Assembly (NCBI RefSeq): GCF_004210375.1
Contig: NC_134834.1
Location: 97,344,170 to 97,408,169 of the forward strand
Origin: Tachypleus tridentatus
Taxonomy: Eukaryota > Arthropoda > Merostomata > Xiphosura > Limulidae
Length of the DNA: 64,000 bases
Direction of reading: 5' to 3'
In this document: positions 38,341-52,108 of the stretch, one piece after another
How positions within the stretch are numbered: the first letter of the stretch is position 1
How the letters are laid out: every line of letters begins with the position of its first letter
The notes under the pieces: model-generated
Databases searched by the model: none
Told to the model about the DNA's origin: nothing
Seen by the model: only the letters and a program-made list of their open reading frames with translations
Position numbers and translations under genes: made by a program

Positions 38341-41300
38341 TGTGTCTGTTGTTTCCTTGTATATATTTAGTGTTAGTAAACTCATGTGTCTGTTGTTTTC
38401 TTGTATATCTTTCGTGTTAGTAAACTCATCTGTCTCTTGTTTCCTTGTATGTCTTTAGTGTTAATAAACTCATATGTGTATTGTTTTATTGTATATCTTT
38501 AGTGTTAGTAAACTCATCTGTCTATTGTTTCCTTGTATGTCTTTAGTGTTAGTAAACTCATCTGTCTGTTGTTTCCTTGTATATCTTTAGTATCATTAAA
38601 CTCATCTGTCTATTGTTTTATTGTATATCTTTAGTGTTAGTAAACTCATCTGCCTGTTGCTTCCTTGTATATCTTTAGTGTTAGTAAACTCATGTGTCTG
38701 TTGTTTCCTTGTAAATCTTTAATGTTAGTAAACTCATCTGTCTGTTGTTTCCTTGTATGTCTTTAGTGTTAGTAAACTCATCTGTCTATTGTTTTCTTGT
38801 ATATCTTTAGTGTTAGTAAACTTATCTGTCTGTTGATTCCTTGTATATCTTTAGTGTTAGTAAACTCATCTGTCTATTGTTTTCTTGTATATTTTTAGTG
38901 TTAGTAAACCCATCTGTCTGTTGTTTCCTTGTATGTCTTTAGTGTTAGTAAACTCACCTGTCTATTGTTTTCTTGTATATCTTTAGTATCATTAAACTCA
39001 TCTGTCTATTGTTTTATTGTATATCTTTAGTGTTAGTAAACTCATCTGCCTGTTGCTTCCTTGTATATCTTTAGTGTTAGTAAACTCATGTGTCTGTTGT
39101 TTCCTTGTAAATCTTTAATGTTAGTAAACTCATCTGTCTGTTGTTTCCTTGTATGTCTTTAGTGTTAGTAAACTCATCTGTCTATTGTTTTCTTGTATAT
39201 CTTTAGTGTTAGTAAACTTATCTGTCTGTTGATTCCTTGTATATCTTTAGTGTTAGTAAACTCATCTGTCTATTGTTTTCTTGTATATTTTTAGTGTTAG
39301 TAAACCCATCTGTCTGTTGTTTCCTTGTATGTCTTTAGTGTTAGTAAACTCACCTGTCTATTGTTTTCTTGTATATCTTTAGTGTTAGTAAACTCATCTG
39401 TCTATTGTTTTCTTGTATATCTTTAGTGTTAGTAAACACATCTGTCTGTTGTTTCCTTGTATGTCTTTAGTGTTAGTAAACTCATCTGTCTGTTGTTTCC
39501 TTGTATATCTTTAGTATTAGTAAACTCATTTGTCTGTTGTTTCCTTGTATGTCTTTAGTGTTAGTAAACTCATCTGTCTATTGTTTCCTTGTATGTCTTT
39601 AGTGTTAGTAAACCCATCTGTGTATTGTTTTATTGTATATCTTTAGTGTTAGTAAACTCATCTGTCTATTGTTTCCTTGTATGTCTTTAGTGTTAGTAAA
39701 CTCATCTGTCTGTTGTTTCCTTGTATATCTTTAATGTTAGTAAACCCATCTGTCTATTGTTTTCTTGTATGTCTTTAGTGTTAGTAAACTCATCTGTCTA
39801 TTGTTTCCTTGTATGTCTTTAGTGTTAATAAACTCATCTGTGTATTGTTTTATTGTATATCTTTAGTGTTAGTAAACTCATCTGTCTATTGTTTCCTTGT
39901 ATGTCTTTAGTGTTAGTAAACTCATCTGTCTGTTGTTTCCTTGTATATCTTTAATGTTAGTAAACCCATCTGTCTATTGTTTCCTTGTATGTCTTTAGTG
40001 TTAGTAAACTCATCTGTCTATTGTTTCCTTGTATGTCTTTAGTGTTAATAAACTCATCTCTCTATTGTTTCCTTGTATATCTTTAGTGTTAGTAAACTCA
40101 TCTGTCTGTTGTTTCCTTGTATATCTTTAATGTTAGTAAACCCATCTGTCTATTGTTTCCTTGTATGTCTTTAGTGTTAGTAAACTCATCTGTCTCTTGT
40201 TTCCTTGTATGTCTTTAGTGTTAATAAACTCATCTGTGTATTGTTTTATTGTATATCTTTAGTGTTAGTAAACTCATCTGTCTATTGTTTCCTTGTATGT
40301 CTTTAGTGTTAGTAAACTCATCTGTCTGTTGTTTCCTTGTATATCTTTAATGTTAGTAAACCCATCTGTCTATTGTTTCCTTGTATGTCTTTAGTGTTAG
40401 TAAACTCATCTGTCTATTGTTTCCTTGTATGTCTTTAGTGTTAATAAACTCATCTCTCTATTGTTTCCTTGTATATCTTTAGTGTTAGTAAACTCATCTG
40501 TCTGTTGTTTCCTTGTATATCTTTAATGTTAGTAAACCCATCTGTCTATTGTTTCCTTGTATGTCTTTAGTGTTAGTAAACTCATCTGTCTCTTGTTTCC
40601 TTGTATGTCTATAGTGTTAATAAACTCATCTGTGTATTGTTTTATTGTATATCTTTAGTGTTAGTAAACCCATCTGTCCATTGTTTCCTTGTATGTCTTT
40701 AGTGTTAATAATCTCATCTGTGTATTGTTTTCTTGTAAATCTTTAGTGTTAGTAAACTTATCTGTCTGTTGTTTCCTTGCATATCTTTAGTGTTAGTAAA
40801 CTCATCTGTCTATTGTTTTCTTGTATATCTTTAGTGTTAGTAAACTCATCTGTCTTTTGTTTCCTTGTATATCTTTAATGTTAGTAAACTCATCTGTCTA
40901 TTGTTTCCTTGTATGTCTTTAGTGTAAGTAAACTCATCTGTCTATTGTTTTCTTGTATATCTTTAGTGTCAGTAAACTTATCTGTCTGTTGTTTCCTTGT
41001 ATATCTTTAGTGTTATTAAACTCATCTGTCTATTGTTTTCTTGTATATCTTTAGTGTTAGTAAACTCATCTGTCTATTGTTTCCTTGTATATCTTTAATG
41101 TTAGTAAACTTATCTGTTTGTTGTTTCCTTGTATATCTTTAGTGTTAGTAAACTCATCTGTCTATTGTTTCCTTGTATGTCTTTAGTGTTAGTAAACTCA
41201 TCTGTCTATTGTTTTCTTGTATATCTTTAGTGTTACTAAACTCATCTGTTTGTTGTTTCATTGTATATCTTTAGTGTTAGTAAACCCATCTGTTTATTGT

Positions 41301-44300
41301 TTCCTTGCATATCTTTAGTGTTAGTAAACTCATCTGTTTGTTGTTTTCTTGTATATCTTTAGTGTTAGTAAACTCATCTGTCTGTTGTTTCCTTGTATAT
41401 CTTTAATGTTAGTAAACCCATCTGTCTATTGTTTCCTTGTATGTCTTTAGTGTGAGTAAACTCATCTGTCTATTGTTTCCTTGTATATCTTTAGTGTTAG
41501 TAAACTCATCTGTTTGTTGTTTCCTTGTATATCTTTAGTGTTAGTAAACTCATCTGTCTATTGTTTCCTTGTATGTCTTTACTGTTAATAAACTCATCTG
41601 TGTATTGTTTTATTGTATATCTTTAGTGTTAGTAAACTCATCTGTCTATTGTTTCCTTGTATGTCTTTAGTGTTAGTAAACTCATCTGTCTGTTGTTTCC
41701 TTGTATATCTTTAATGTTAGTAAACCCATCTGTCTATTGTTTTCTTGTATGTCTTTAGTGTTAGTAAACTCATCTGTCTATTGTTTCCTTGTATGTCTTT
41801 AGTGTTAATAAACTCATCTGTGTATTGTTTTATTGTATATCTTTAGTGTTAGTAAACTCATCTGTCTATTGTTTCCTTGTATGTCTTTAGTGTTAGTAAA
41901 CTCATCTGTCTGTTGTTTCCTTGTATATCTTTAATGTTAGTAAACCCATCTGTCTATTGTTTCCTTGTATGTCTTTAGTGTTAGTAAACTCATCTGTCTA
42001 TTGTTTCCTTGTATGTCTTTAGTGTTAATAAACTCATCTGTCTATTGTTTCCTTGTATATCTTTAGTGTTAGTAAACTCATCTGTCTATTGTTTTCTTGT
42101 ATGTCTTTAGTGTTAGTAAACTCATCTGTCTGTTGTTTCCTTGTATATCTTTAATGTTAGTAAACCCATCTGTCTATTGTTTCCTTGTATGTCTTTAGTG
42201 TTAGTAAACTCATCTGTCTCTTGTTTCCTTGTGTGTCTTTAGTGTTAATAAACTCATCTGTGTATTGTTTTATTGTATATCTTTAGTGTTAGTAAACTCA
42301 TCTGTCTATTGTTTCCTTGTATGTCTTTAGTGTTAGTAAACTCATCTGTCTGTTGTTTCCTTGTATATCTTTAATGTTAGTAAACCCATCTGTCCATTGT
42401 TTCCTTGTATGTCTTTAGTGTTAATAATCTCATCTGTGTATTGTTTTCTTGTATATCTTTAGTGTTAGTAAACTTATCTGTCTGTTGTTTCCTTGCATAT
42501 CTTTAGTGTTAGTAAACTCATCTGTCTATTGTTTTCTTGTATATCTTTAGTGTTAGTAAACCCATCTGTCTGTTGTTTCCTTGTATGTCTTTAGTGTTAG
42601 TAAACTCACCTGTCTATTGTTTTCTTGTATATCTTTAGTGTTAGTAAACTCATCTGTCTATTGTTTTCTTGTATATCTTTAGTGTTAGTAAACACATCTG
42701 TCTGTTGTTTCCTTGTATGTCTTTAGTGTTAGTAAACTCATCTGTCTGTTGTTTCCTTGTATATCTTTAGTATCATTAAACTCATCTGTCTATTGTTTTA
42801 TTGTATATCTTTAGTGTTAGTAAACTCATCTGCCTGTTGCTTCCTTGTATATCTTTAGTGTTAGTAAACTCATGTGTCTGTTGTTTCCTTGTAAATCTTT
42901 AATGTTAGTAAACTCATCTGTCTGTTGTTTCCTTGTATGTCTTTAGTGTTAGTAAACTCATCTGTCTATTGTTTTCTTGTATATCTTTAGTGTTAGTAAA
43001 CTTATCTGTCTGTTGATTCCTTGTATATCTTTAGTGTTAGTAAACTCATCTGTCTATTGTTTTCTTGTATATTTTTAGTGTTAGTAAACCCATCTGTCTG
43101 TTGTTTCCTTGTATGTCTTTAGTGTTAGTAAACTCACCTGTCTATTGTTTTCTTGTATATCTTTAGTATCATTAAACTCATCTGTCTATTGTTTTATTGT
43201 ATATCTTTAGTGTTAGTAAACTCATCTGCCTGTTGCTTCCTTGTATATCTTTAGTGTTAGTAAACTCATGTGTCTGTTGTTTCCTTGTAAATCTTTAATG
43301 TTAGTAAACTCATCTGTCTGTTGTTTCCTTGTATGTCTTTAGTGTTAGTAAACTCATCTGTCTATTGTTTTCTTGTATATCTTTAGTGTTAGTAAACTTA
43401 TCTGTCTGTTGATTCCTTGTATATCTTTAGTGTTAGTAAACTCATCTGTCTATTGTTTTCTTGTATATTTTTAGTGTTAGTAAACCCATCTGTCTGTTGT
43501 TTCCTTGTATGTCTTTAGTGTTAGTAAACTCACCTGTCTATTGTTTTCTTGTATATCTTTAGTGTTAGTAAACTCATCTGTCTATTGTTTTCTTGTATAT
43601 CTTTAGTGTTAGTAAACACATCTGTCTGTTGTTTCCTTGTATGTCTTTAGTGTTAGTAAACTCATCTGTCTGTTGTTTCCTTGTATATCTTTAGTATTAG
43701 TAAACTCATTTGTCTGTTGTTTCCTTGTATGTCTTTAGTGTTAGTAAACTCATCTGTCTATTGTTTCCTTGTATGTCTTTAGTGTTAGTAAACCCATCTG
43801 TGTATTGTTTTATTGTATATCTTTAGTGTTAGTAAACTCATCTGTCTATTGTTTCCTTGTATGTCTTTAGTGTTAGTAAAGTCATCTGTCTGTTGTTTCC
43901 TTGTATATCTTTAATGTTAGTAAACCCATCTGTCTATTGTTTTCTTGTATGTCTTTAGTGTTAGTAAACTCATCTGTCTATTGTTTCCTTGTATGTCTTT
44001 AGTGTTAATAAACTCATCTGTGTATTGTTTTATTGTATATCTTTAGTGTTAGTAAACTCATCTGTCTATTGTTTCCTTGTATGTCTTTAGTGTTAGTAAA
44101 CTCATCTGTCTGTTGTTTCCTTGTATATCTTTAATGTTAGTAAACCCATCTGTCTATTGTTTCCTTGTATGTCTTTAGTGTTAGTAAACTCATCTGTCTA
44201 TTGTTTCCTTGTATGTCTTTAGTGTTAATAAACTCATCTCTCTATTGTTTCCTTGTATATCTTTAGTGTTAGTAAACTCATCTGTCTGTTGTTTCCTTGT

Positions 44301-47300
44301 ATATCTTTAATGTTAGTAAACCCATCTGTCTATTGTTTCCTTGTATGTCTTTAGTGTTAGTAAACTCATCTGTCTCTTGTTTCCTTGTATGTCTTTAGTG
44401 TTAATAAACTCATCTGTGTATTGTTTTATTGTATATCTTTAGTGTTAGTAAACTCATCTGTCTATTGTTTCCTTGTATGTCTTTAGTGTTAGTAAACTCA
44501 TCTGTCTGTTGTTTCCTTGTATATCTTTAATGTTAGTAAACCCATCTGTCTATTGTTTCCTTGTATGTCTTTAGTGTTAGTAAACTCATCTGTCTATTGT
44601 TTCCTTGTATGTCTTTAGTGTTAATAAACTCATCTCTCTATTGTTTCCTTGTATATCTTTAGTGTTAGTAAACTCATCTGTCTGTTGTTTCCTTGTATAT
44701 CTTTAATGTTAGTAAACCCATCTGTCTATTGTTTCCTTGTATGTCTTTAGTGTTAGTAAACTCATCTGTCTCTTGTTTCCTTGTATGTCTATAGTGTTAA
44801 TAAACTCATCTGTGTATTGTTTTATTGTATATCTTTAGTGTTAGTAAACCCATCTGTCCATTGTTTCCTTGTATGTCTTTAGTGTTAATAATCTCATCTG
44901 TGTATTGTTTTCTTGTAAATCTTTAGTGTTAGTAAACTTATCTGTCTGTTGTTTCCTTGCATATCTTTAGTGTTAGTAAACTCATCTGTCTATTGTTTTC
45001 TTGTATATCTTTAGTGTTAGTAAACTCATCTGTCTTTTGTTTCCTTGTATATCTTTAATGTTAGTAAACTCATCTGTCTATTGTTTCCTTGTATGTCTTT
45101 AGTGTAAGTAAACTCATCTGTCTATTGTTTTCTTGTATATCTTTAGTGTCAGTAAACTTATCTGTCTGTTGTTTCCTTGTATATCTTTAGTGTTATTAAA
45201 CTCATCTGTCTATTGTTTTCTTGTATATCTTTAGTGTTAGTAAACTCATCTGTCTATTGTTTCCTTGTATATCTTTAATGTTAGTAAACTTATCTGTTTG
45301 TTGTTTCCTTGTATATCTTTAGTGTTAGTAAACTCATCTGTCTATTGTTTCCTTGTATGTCTTTAGTGTTAGTAAACTCATCTGTCTATTGTTTTCTTGT
45401 ATATCTTTAGTGTTACTAAACTCATCTGTTTGTTGTTTCATTGTATATCTTTAGTGTTAGTAAACCCATCTGTTTATTGTTTCCTTGCATATCTTTAGTG
45501 TTAGTAAACTCATCTGTCTGTTGTTTCCTTGTATATCTTTAATGTTAGTAAACCCATCTGTCTATTGTTTCCTTGTATGTCTTTAGTGTGAGTAAACTCA
45601 TCTGTCTATTGTTTCCTTGCATATCTTTAGTGTTAGTAAACTCATCTGTTTGTTGTTTCCTTGTATATCTTTAGTGTTAGTAAACTCATCTGTCTATTGT
45701 TTCCTTGTATGTCTTTACTGTTAATAAACTCATCTGTGTATTGTTTTATTGTATATCTTTAGTGTTAGTAAACTCATCTGTCTATTGTTTCCTTGTATGT
45801 CTTTAGTGTTAGTAAACTCATCTGTCTGTTGTTTCCTTGTATATCTTTAATGTTAGTAAACCCATCTGTCTATTGTTTTCTTGTATGTCTTTAGTGTTAG
45901 TAAACTCATCTGTCTATTGTTTCCTTGTATGTCTTTAGTGTTAATAAACTCATCTGTGTATTGTTTTATTGTATATCTTTAGTGTTAGTAAACTCATCTG
46001 TCTATTGTTTCCTTGTATGTCTTTAGTGTTAGTAAACTCATCTGTCTGTTGTTTCCTTGTATATCTTTAATGTTAGTAAACCCATCTGTCTATTGTTTCC
46101 TTGTATGTCTTTAGTGTTAGTAAACTCATCTGTCTATTGTTTCCTTGTATGTCTTTAGTGTTAATAAACTCATCTGTCTATTGTTTCCTTGTATATCTTT
46201 AGTGTTAGTAAACTCATCTGTCTATTGTTTTCTTGTATGTCTTTAGTGTTAGTAAACTCATCTGTCTGTTGTTTCCTTGTATATCTTTAATGTTAGTAAA
46301 CCCATCTGTCTATTGTTTCCTTGTATGTCTTTAGTGTTAGTAAACTCATCTGTCTCTTGTTTCCTTGTGTGTCTTTAGTGTTAATAAACTCATCTGTGTA
46401 TTGTTTTATTGTATATCTTTAGTGTTAGTAAACTCATCTGTCTATTGTTTCCTTGTATGTCTTTAGTGTTAGTAAACTCATCTGTCTGTTGTTTCCTTGT
46501 ATATCTTTAATGTTAGTAAACCCATCTGTCCATTGTTTCCTTGTATGTCTTTAGTGTTAATAATCTCATCTGTGTATTGTTTTCTTGTATATCTTTAGTG
46601 TTAGTAAACTTATCTGTCTGTTGTTTCCTTGCATATCTTTAGTGTTAGTAAACTCATCTGTCTATTGTTTTCTTGTATATCTTTAGTGTTAGTAAACTCA
46701 TCTGTCTATTGTTTCCTTGTATATCTTTAATGTTAGTAAACTTATCTGTCTGTTGTTTCCTTGTATATCTTTAGTGTTAGTAAACTCATCTGTCTATTGT
46801 TTCCTTGTATGTCTTTAGTGTTAGTAAACTCATCTGTCTATTGTTTTCTTGTATATCTTTAGTGTTAGTAAACTCATCTGTCTATTGTTTCCTTGTATAT
46901 CTTTAATGTTAGTAAACTCATCTGTCTGTTGTTTCCTTGTATATCTTTAGTGTTAGTAAACTTATCTGTCTGTTGTTTCCTTGTATATCTTTAGTGTTAG
47001 TAAACTCATCTGTCTGTTGTTTTCTTGTATATCTTTAGTGTTAGTAAACTCATCTGTCTATTGTTTCCTTGTATATCTTTAATGTTAGTAAACTTATCTG
47101 TCTGTTGTTTCCTTGTATATCTTTAGTGTTAGTAAACTCATCTGTCTGTTGTTTTCTTGTATATCTTTAGTGTTAGTAAACTCATCTGTCTATTGTTTCC
47201 TTGTATATCTTTAATGTTAGTAAACTTATCTGTCTGTTGTTTCCTTGTATATCTTTAGTGTTAGTAAACTCATCTATCTATTGTTTTCTTGTATATCTTT

Positions 47301-47639
47301 AGTGTTAGTAAACTCATCTGTCTATTGTTTCCTTGTATATCTTTAATGTTAGTAAACTTATCTGTTTGTTGTTTCCTTGTATATCTTTAGTGTTAGTAAA
47401 CTCATCTGTCTATTGTTTTCTTGTATATCTTTAGTGTTAGTAAACTCATCTGTCTATTGTTTTCTTGTATATCTTTAATGTTAGTAAACTCATCTGTCTG
47501 TTGTTTCCTTGTATATCTTTAATGTTAGTAAACTCATCTGTCTATTGTTTTCTTGTATATCTTTAATGTTAGTAAACTTATCTGTCTGTTGTTTTTTTGT
47601 ATATCTTTAATGTTAGTAAACTCATCTGTCCATTGTTTC
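38341..47639. repeat. 9.3-kb minisatellite, 44-bp units, about 211 copies
   Basis: Unit: tgtctgttgtttccttgtat, atctttagtgttagtaaact, catc. Common variants are ctgttg/ctattg, ttccttg/tttcttg/ttattg, gtatat/gtatgt and agtgttag/aatgttag. Period is very regular at 44 bp. Markers show a 396-bp (nine-unit) duplication near the left end and a roughly 4.0-kb duplication covering most of the array. After about 46.7 kb the units become more uniform. No SINE or other insertion lies inside it. Confidence 0.98.
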
Positions 47640-48429
47640 GTTACACAAAGATTTTTCTCATAGCCGCACCTTTGTAAGAAGCAAATGGGCGTCGTCAAAT
47701 AAGAGACTATGCGCGTGCCCCGCGTGATCTTTTCCGCCAACATGGCGATGTTGTTAGCCTAGTTACCCAAATATGATGTATGGTATAGAACCTAGATTAG
47801 ACAGGTTGTCTGGTTTGTAGTCGCGAGGACAGGATATTTGACCATCTGCAACTAAATATAACTAAATATAAATGTAAATATAAATATAACTAAATACAAA
47901 TATAACTATAACTAAATATAAGTATAAATACAACTGAATGTATTTACTACCAACACTTTTTATTTTCTATAATAACAGTTACCGAAAATGTTTGAAAAGA
48001 AAAAGTCTCCATCAATTAGTTATTTCAAAATCTCACATGCAGTTACATAAGTTTAAAATACACCTGGCGGGGACTATAATGAAAAACAAACAAAAACCTA
48101 TTTGCATAGTATTTCTCTTTTCAACACAGTGTACGAAGTAGGTTCGTTCAAGTAAAAAGAATCAAGACAGCAGTGACACCTACCAGAAGTAGGATAGCAT
48201 GAACACAAATATTATTTTGTAAATTTGTAGTGTTGTAAAACACATGGAACACAGAATCATGTAACTTGTTAATGTCTTTATTTCATGTCGTGTTCCTTCG
48301 GTTAGTTATATATGTATATATATATATTAAAGTTAAAATATTGTTCGTTGTCATCTATAGGTTATTCTTAATCAAGTCGTTGGTAAAATTAACATGTACC
48401 TCTGAACAACTGCTTTTCAAGAATATGTA
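47640..48429. other. unique spacer with a CpG-rich patch and an AT-rich simple repeat
   Basis: A short CpG-rich patch at about 47660-47760 contains gcgcgtgccccgcgtgatct and ccgccaacatggcgatg, unlike the surrounding AT-rich DNA. At 47848-47937 is a low-complexity run built from aactaaatataa and aaatataa. A small ta-rich run lies near 48306. ORFs at 47534-47743 (minus) and 47938-48141 (plus) show no domain, and the first runs into the minisatellite, so neither is accepted. Confidence 0.6.
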
Positions 48430-48853
48430 ATCAGTTCTTAACACAGTTATCTGTGTAGTTACAAAACTAATTCTTAACTCAGTTATCTGTGTAGTTACAA
48501 AACTAATTCTTAACTCACTTACCTGTGTTGTCACACAACTAATTCTTAACTCAGTTATATGTGAAGTTACAAAACTAATTCTTAACTCAGTTACCTGTGT
48601 TGTTACACAACTAATTCTTAACTCAGTTATCTGTGTAGTTGCACAACTAATTCTTAACTCAGTTACCTGTGTTGTCACACAACTAATTCTTAACTCTGTT
48701 ATCTGTGTATTTACAAAACTATTTCTTAACTCAGTTACCTGTGTAGTTACACAACTAGTTCATAATTCACTTATCTGTATAGTTACATAATTAGTTCATA
48801 ACTCAGTCATCTGTGCAGTTTCATATGTAGTTCTCAATTAAGTTATCTGTGTA
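48430..48853. repeat. 36-bp minisatellite, about 12 copies
   Basis: Units run ttcttaactcagttatctgt, gtagttacaaaactaa with scattered changes that increase toward the right end. The unit equals 12 codons, so the minus strand gives a 107-codon ORF made of the peptide TELRISCVTTQV; this is a repeat artefact. Confidence 0.95.
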
Positions 48854-51584
48854 TATACAATTATACATAATTATTAACGACATAATTCATACAATTATAC
48901 ATAATTATTAACGACGTAATTCATACAATTATACATAAATATTAACGACGTAATTCATACAATTATACATAATTATTAACGACATAATTCATACAATTAT
49001 ACATAATTATTAACGACATAATTCATACAATTATACATAATTATTAACGACGTAATTCATACAGTTATACATAATTATTAACGACATAATTCATACAATT
49101 ATACATAAATATTAACGACATAATTCATACAATTATACATAATTATTAACGACGTAATTCATACAGTTATACATAATTATTAACGACATAATTCATACAA
49201 TTATACATAAATATTAACAACATAATTCATACAATTATACATAATTATTAACGACATAATTCATACAATTATACATAATTATTAACGACATAATTCATAC
49301 AATTATACATAATTATTAACGACATAATTCGTAGTTATACATAATAATTAACGACGTAATTCATACAGTTATGCACAAGTATTAACGACGTAATTCATAC
49401 TGCTATACATAATTATTAACGATGTAATTCATACAGTTATACATAATTATTAACGACGTAATTCATACAATTATACATAATTATTAACGACATAATTCGT
49501 AGTTATACATAATAATTAACGACGTAATTCATACAGATATGCACAAGTATTAACGACGTAATTCATACTGCTATACATAATTATTAACGATGTAATTCAT
49601 ACAGTTATACATAATTATTAACGACGTAATTAATACAGTTATACATAATTATTAACGACGTAATTCGTATAGTTATACATAATTATTAACATACGTAATT
49701 CATACAGTTATATATAATTATTAAAGACGTAATTCATAATGTTATACATAATTATTAAAGACGTAATTCATAGAGTTATACATAATTATTAAAGACGTAA
49801 TACATACAGTTATACATAATTATTGAAGACGTAATTCATAGATTATTAAATAATTATTAACGACGTAATTCATGCAGTTATACATAATTATAAAAGACGT
49901 AATTGATACATAATTATTAACGACGTAATTCATACAGTTATACATAATTATTAACGACATAATTCATACAATTATACATAAATATTAACGACATAATTCA
50001 TACAATTATACATAATTATTAACGACGTAATTCATACAGTAATACATAATTATTAACGACATAATTCATACAATTATACATAAATATTAACAACATAATT
50101 CATACAATTATACATAATTATTAACGACATAATTCATACAATTATACATAATTATTAACGACATAATTCATACAATTATACATAATTATTAACGACATAA
50201 TTCGTAGTTATACATAATAATTAACGACGTAATTCATACAGTTATGCACAAGTATTAACGACGTAATTCATACTGCTATACATAATTATTAACGATGTAA
50301 TTCATACAGTTATACATAATTATTAACGACGTAATTCGTATAGTTATACATAATTATTAACATACGTAATTCATACAGTTATATATAATTATTAAAGACG
50401 TAATTCATAATGTTATACATAATTATTAAAGACGTAATTCATAGAGTTATACATAATTATTAAAGACGTAATACATACAGTTATACATAATTATTAACGA
50501 CGTAATTCATACAGTTATACATAATTATTAACGACGTAGTTCATACAGTTATACATAATTATTAACGACGTAGTTCATACAGTTATACATAATTATTAAC
50601 TTCGTAATTCATACAGTTATTCATAATTATTTACGACGTAATTCATACAGCTATACATAATTATTGAAGACGTAATTCATAGATTATTAAATAATTATTA
50701 ACGACGTAATTCATGCAGTTATACATAATTATAAAAGACGTAATTGATACATAATTATTAACGACGTAATTCATACAGTTATACATAATTATTAACGACG
50801 TACTTCATACAGCTATACATAATTATTTACGACGTAATTCATACAGCTACACATAATTATTAACGACGTAATTCATATAGTTATACATAATTATCAAAGA
50901 CGTAACTCATACATAATTATTGAAGACGTAATTCATACAGTTATACATAATTATTAAAGACGTAAGTCATACAGATATACATAATTATTAACGACGTAAT
51001 TCATACAGTTATACATAATTATTAACAATGTAATTGATACAGCTATACATAATTAGTAACGACGTAATTCATACAGCTTTACATAATTATTAGCGACGTA
51101 ATTTATACAGTTATATATAATTAATAACGACGTAATTCATACAGCATTACATAATTATTAGCGACGTAATTTATACAGTTATACATAATTATTAAAGACG
51201 TAATTCATACAGTTATACATAATTATTAAAGACGTAATTCATATATAATTATTTACGACGTAAGTCATACAGTTATATATAATTATTAAAGACGTAATTC
51301 ATACAGTTATACATAATTATTAACGACGTAATTGATACAGTTATACATAATTATTTACGACGTAATTCATACATAATTATTAACGACGTAATTCATACAG
51401 TTATATATAATTATTATAGACGTAATTCACACAGCTATACATAATTATTGAAGACGTAATTCATAGATTATTAAATAATTATTAACGACGTAATTCATAC
51501 AGTTATACATAATTATCAAAGACGTAATTCATACAGTTATATATAATTATTATAGACGTAATTCATGCAGCTATACATAATTAT
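48854..51584. repeat. 34-bp minisatellite, about 80 copies
   Basis: Units run acgacgtaattcatacagtt, atacataattatta. It begins directly where the 36-bp array ends. Variant blocks recur: the gtagttatacataataatta unit occurs near 49331, 49499 and 50204, with matching neighbours at an offset of about 873 bp between the first and third. Units near 49840, 50680 and 51470 share a shortened agattattaaataatt form. Each unit carries a TAATTA core. Confidence 0.96.
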
Positions 51585-51589
51585 TATTA

Positions 51590-52108
51590 TCATTATTAGA
51601 TAATCACAGACATAAGGTGTTGTTACGTGTTACAATCATTATTAGATAATCACAGACATAAGGTGTGATTACGTGTTACGGTCATTATTAGATAATCACA
51701 GACATGAGGTGTTGTTACGTGTTACAATCATTATTAGATAATCACAGACATAAGGTGTGATTACGTGTTACGGTCATTATTAGATAATCACAGACATAAG
51801 GTGTTGTTACGTGTTACGATCATTGAGTTAACTAACAATCATTATTAATTAATTATAAACATTAGGTGTTCTTAACTGCTAATACTATTGTCAGTTAACC
51901 ATCAACATCAGGTGTTGTTACGTGCAATCACTGACTACATAGTTAACGATCGACATAAAGTATTTTTACGTGTCAAAAACATTGTTAGTTAGCCATCGAC
52001 ATAAGGTGTTGTTACATGTTACAGTCATTGTTACTTAATCAAATATAAGGTGTTGTTAGTTATAGACATAACTTCTTCTTACATGTTACAATCATTCTTA
52101 GTTATACC
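51590..52108. repeat. 46-bp minisatellite, five good copies then decay
   Basis: Units run tcattattagataatcacag, acataaggtgttgttacgtg, ttacaa. The first five (to about 51830) are nearly identical; after that only pieces such as gacataaggtgttgttac persist to about 52108. It follows the 34-bp array across a short attattattat bridge. Confidence 0.92.

Noticed and set aside
48355..48678. 107-codon minus ORF with a 12-residue repeat
   Set aside because: The unit is 36 bp, so the open frame follows from repeat length; no start context or domain supports a gene.
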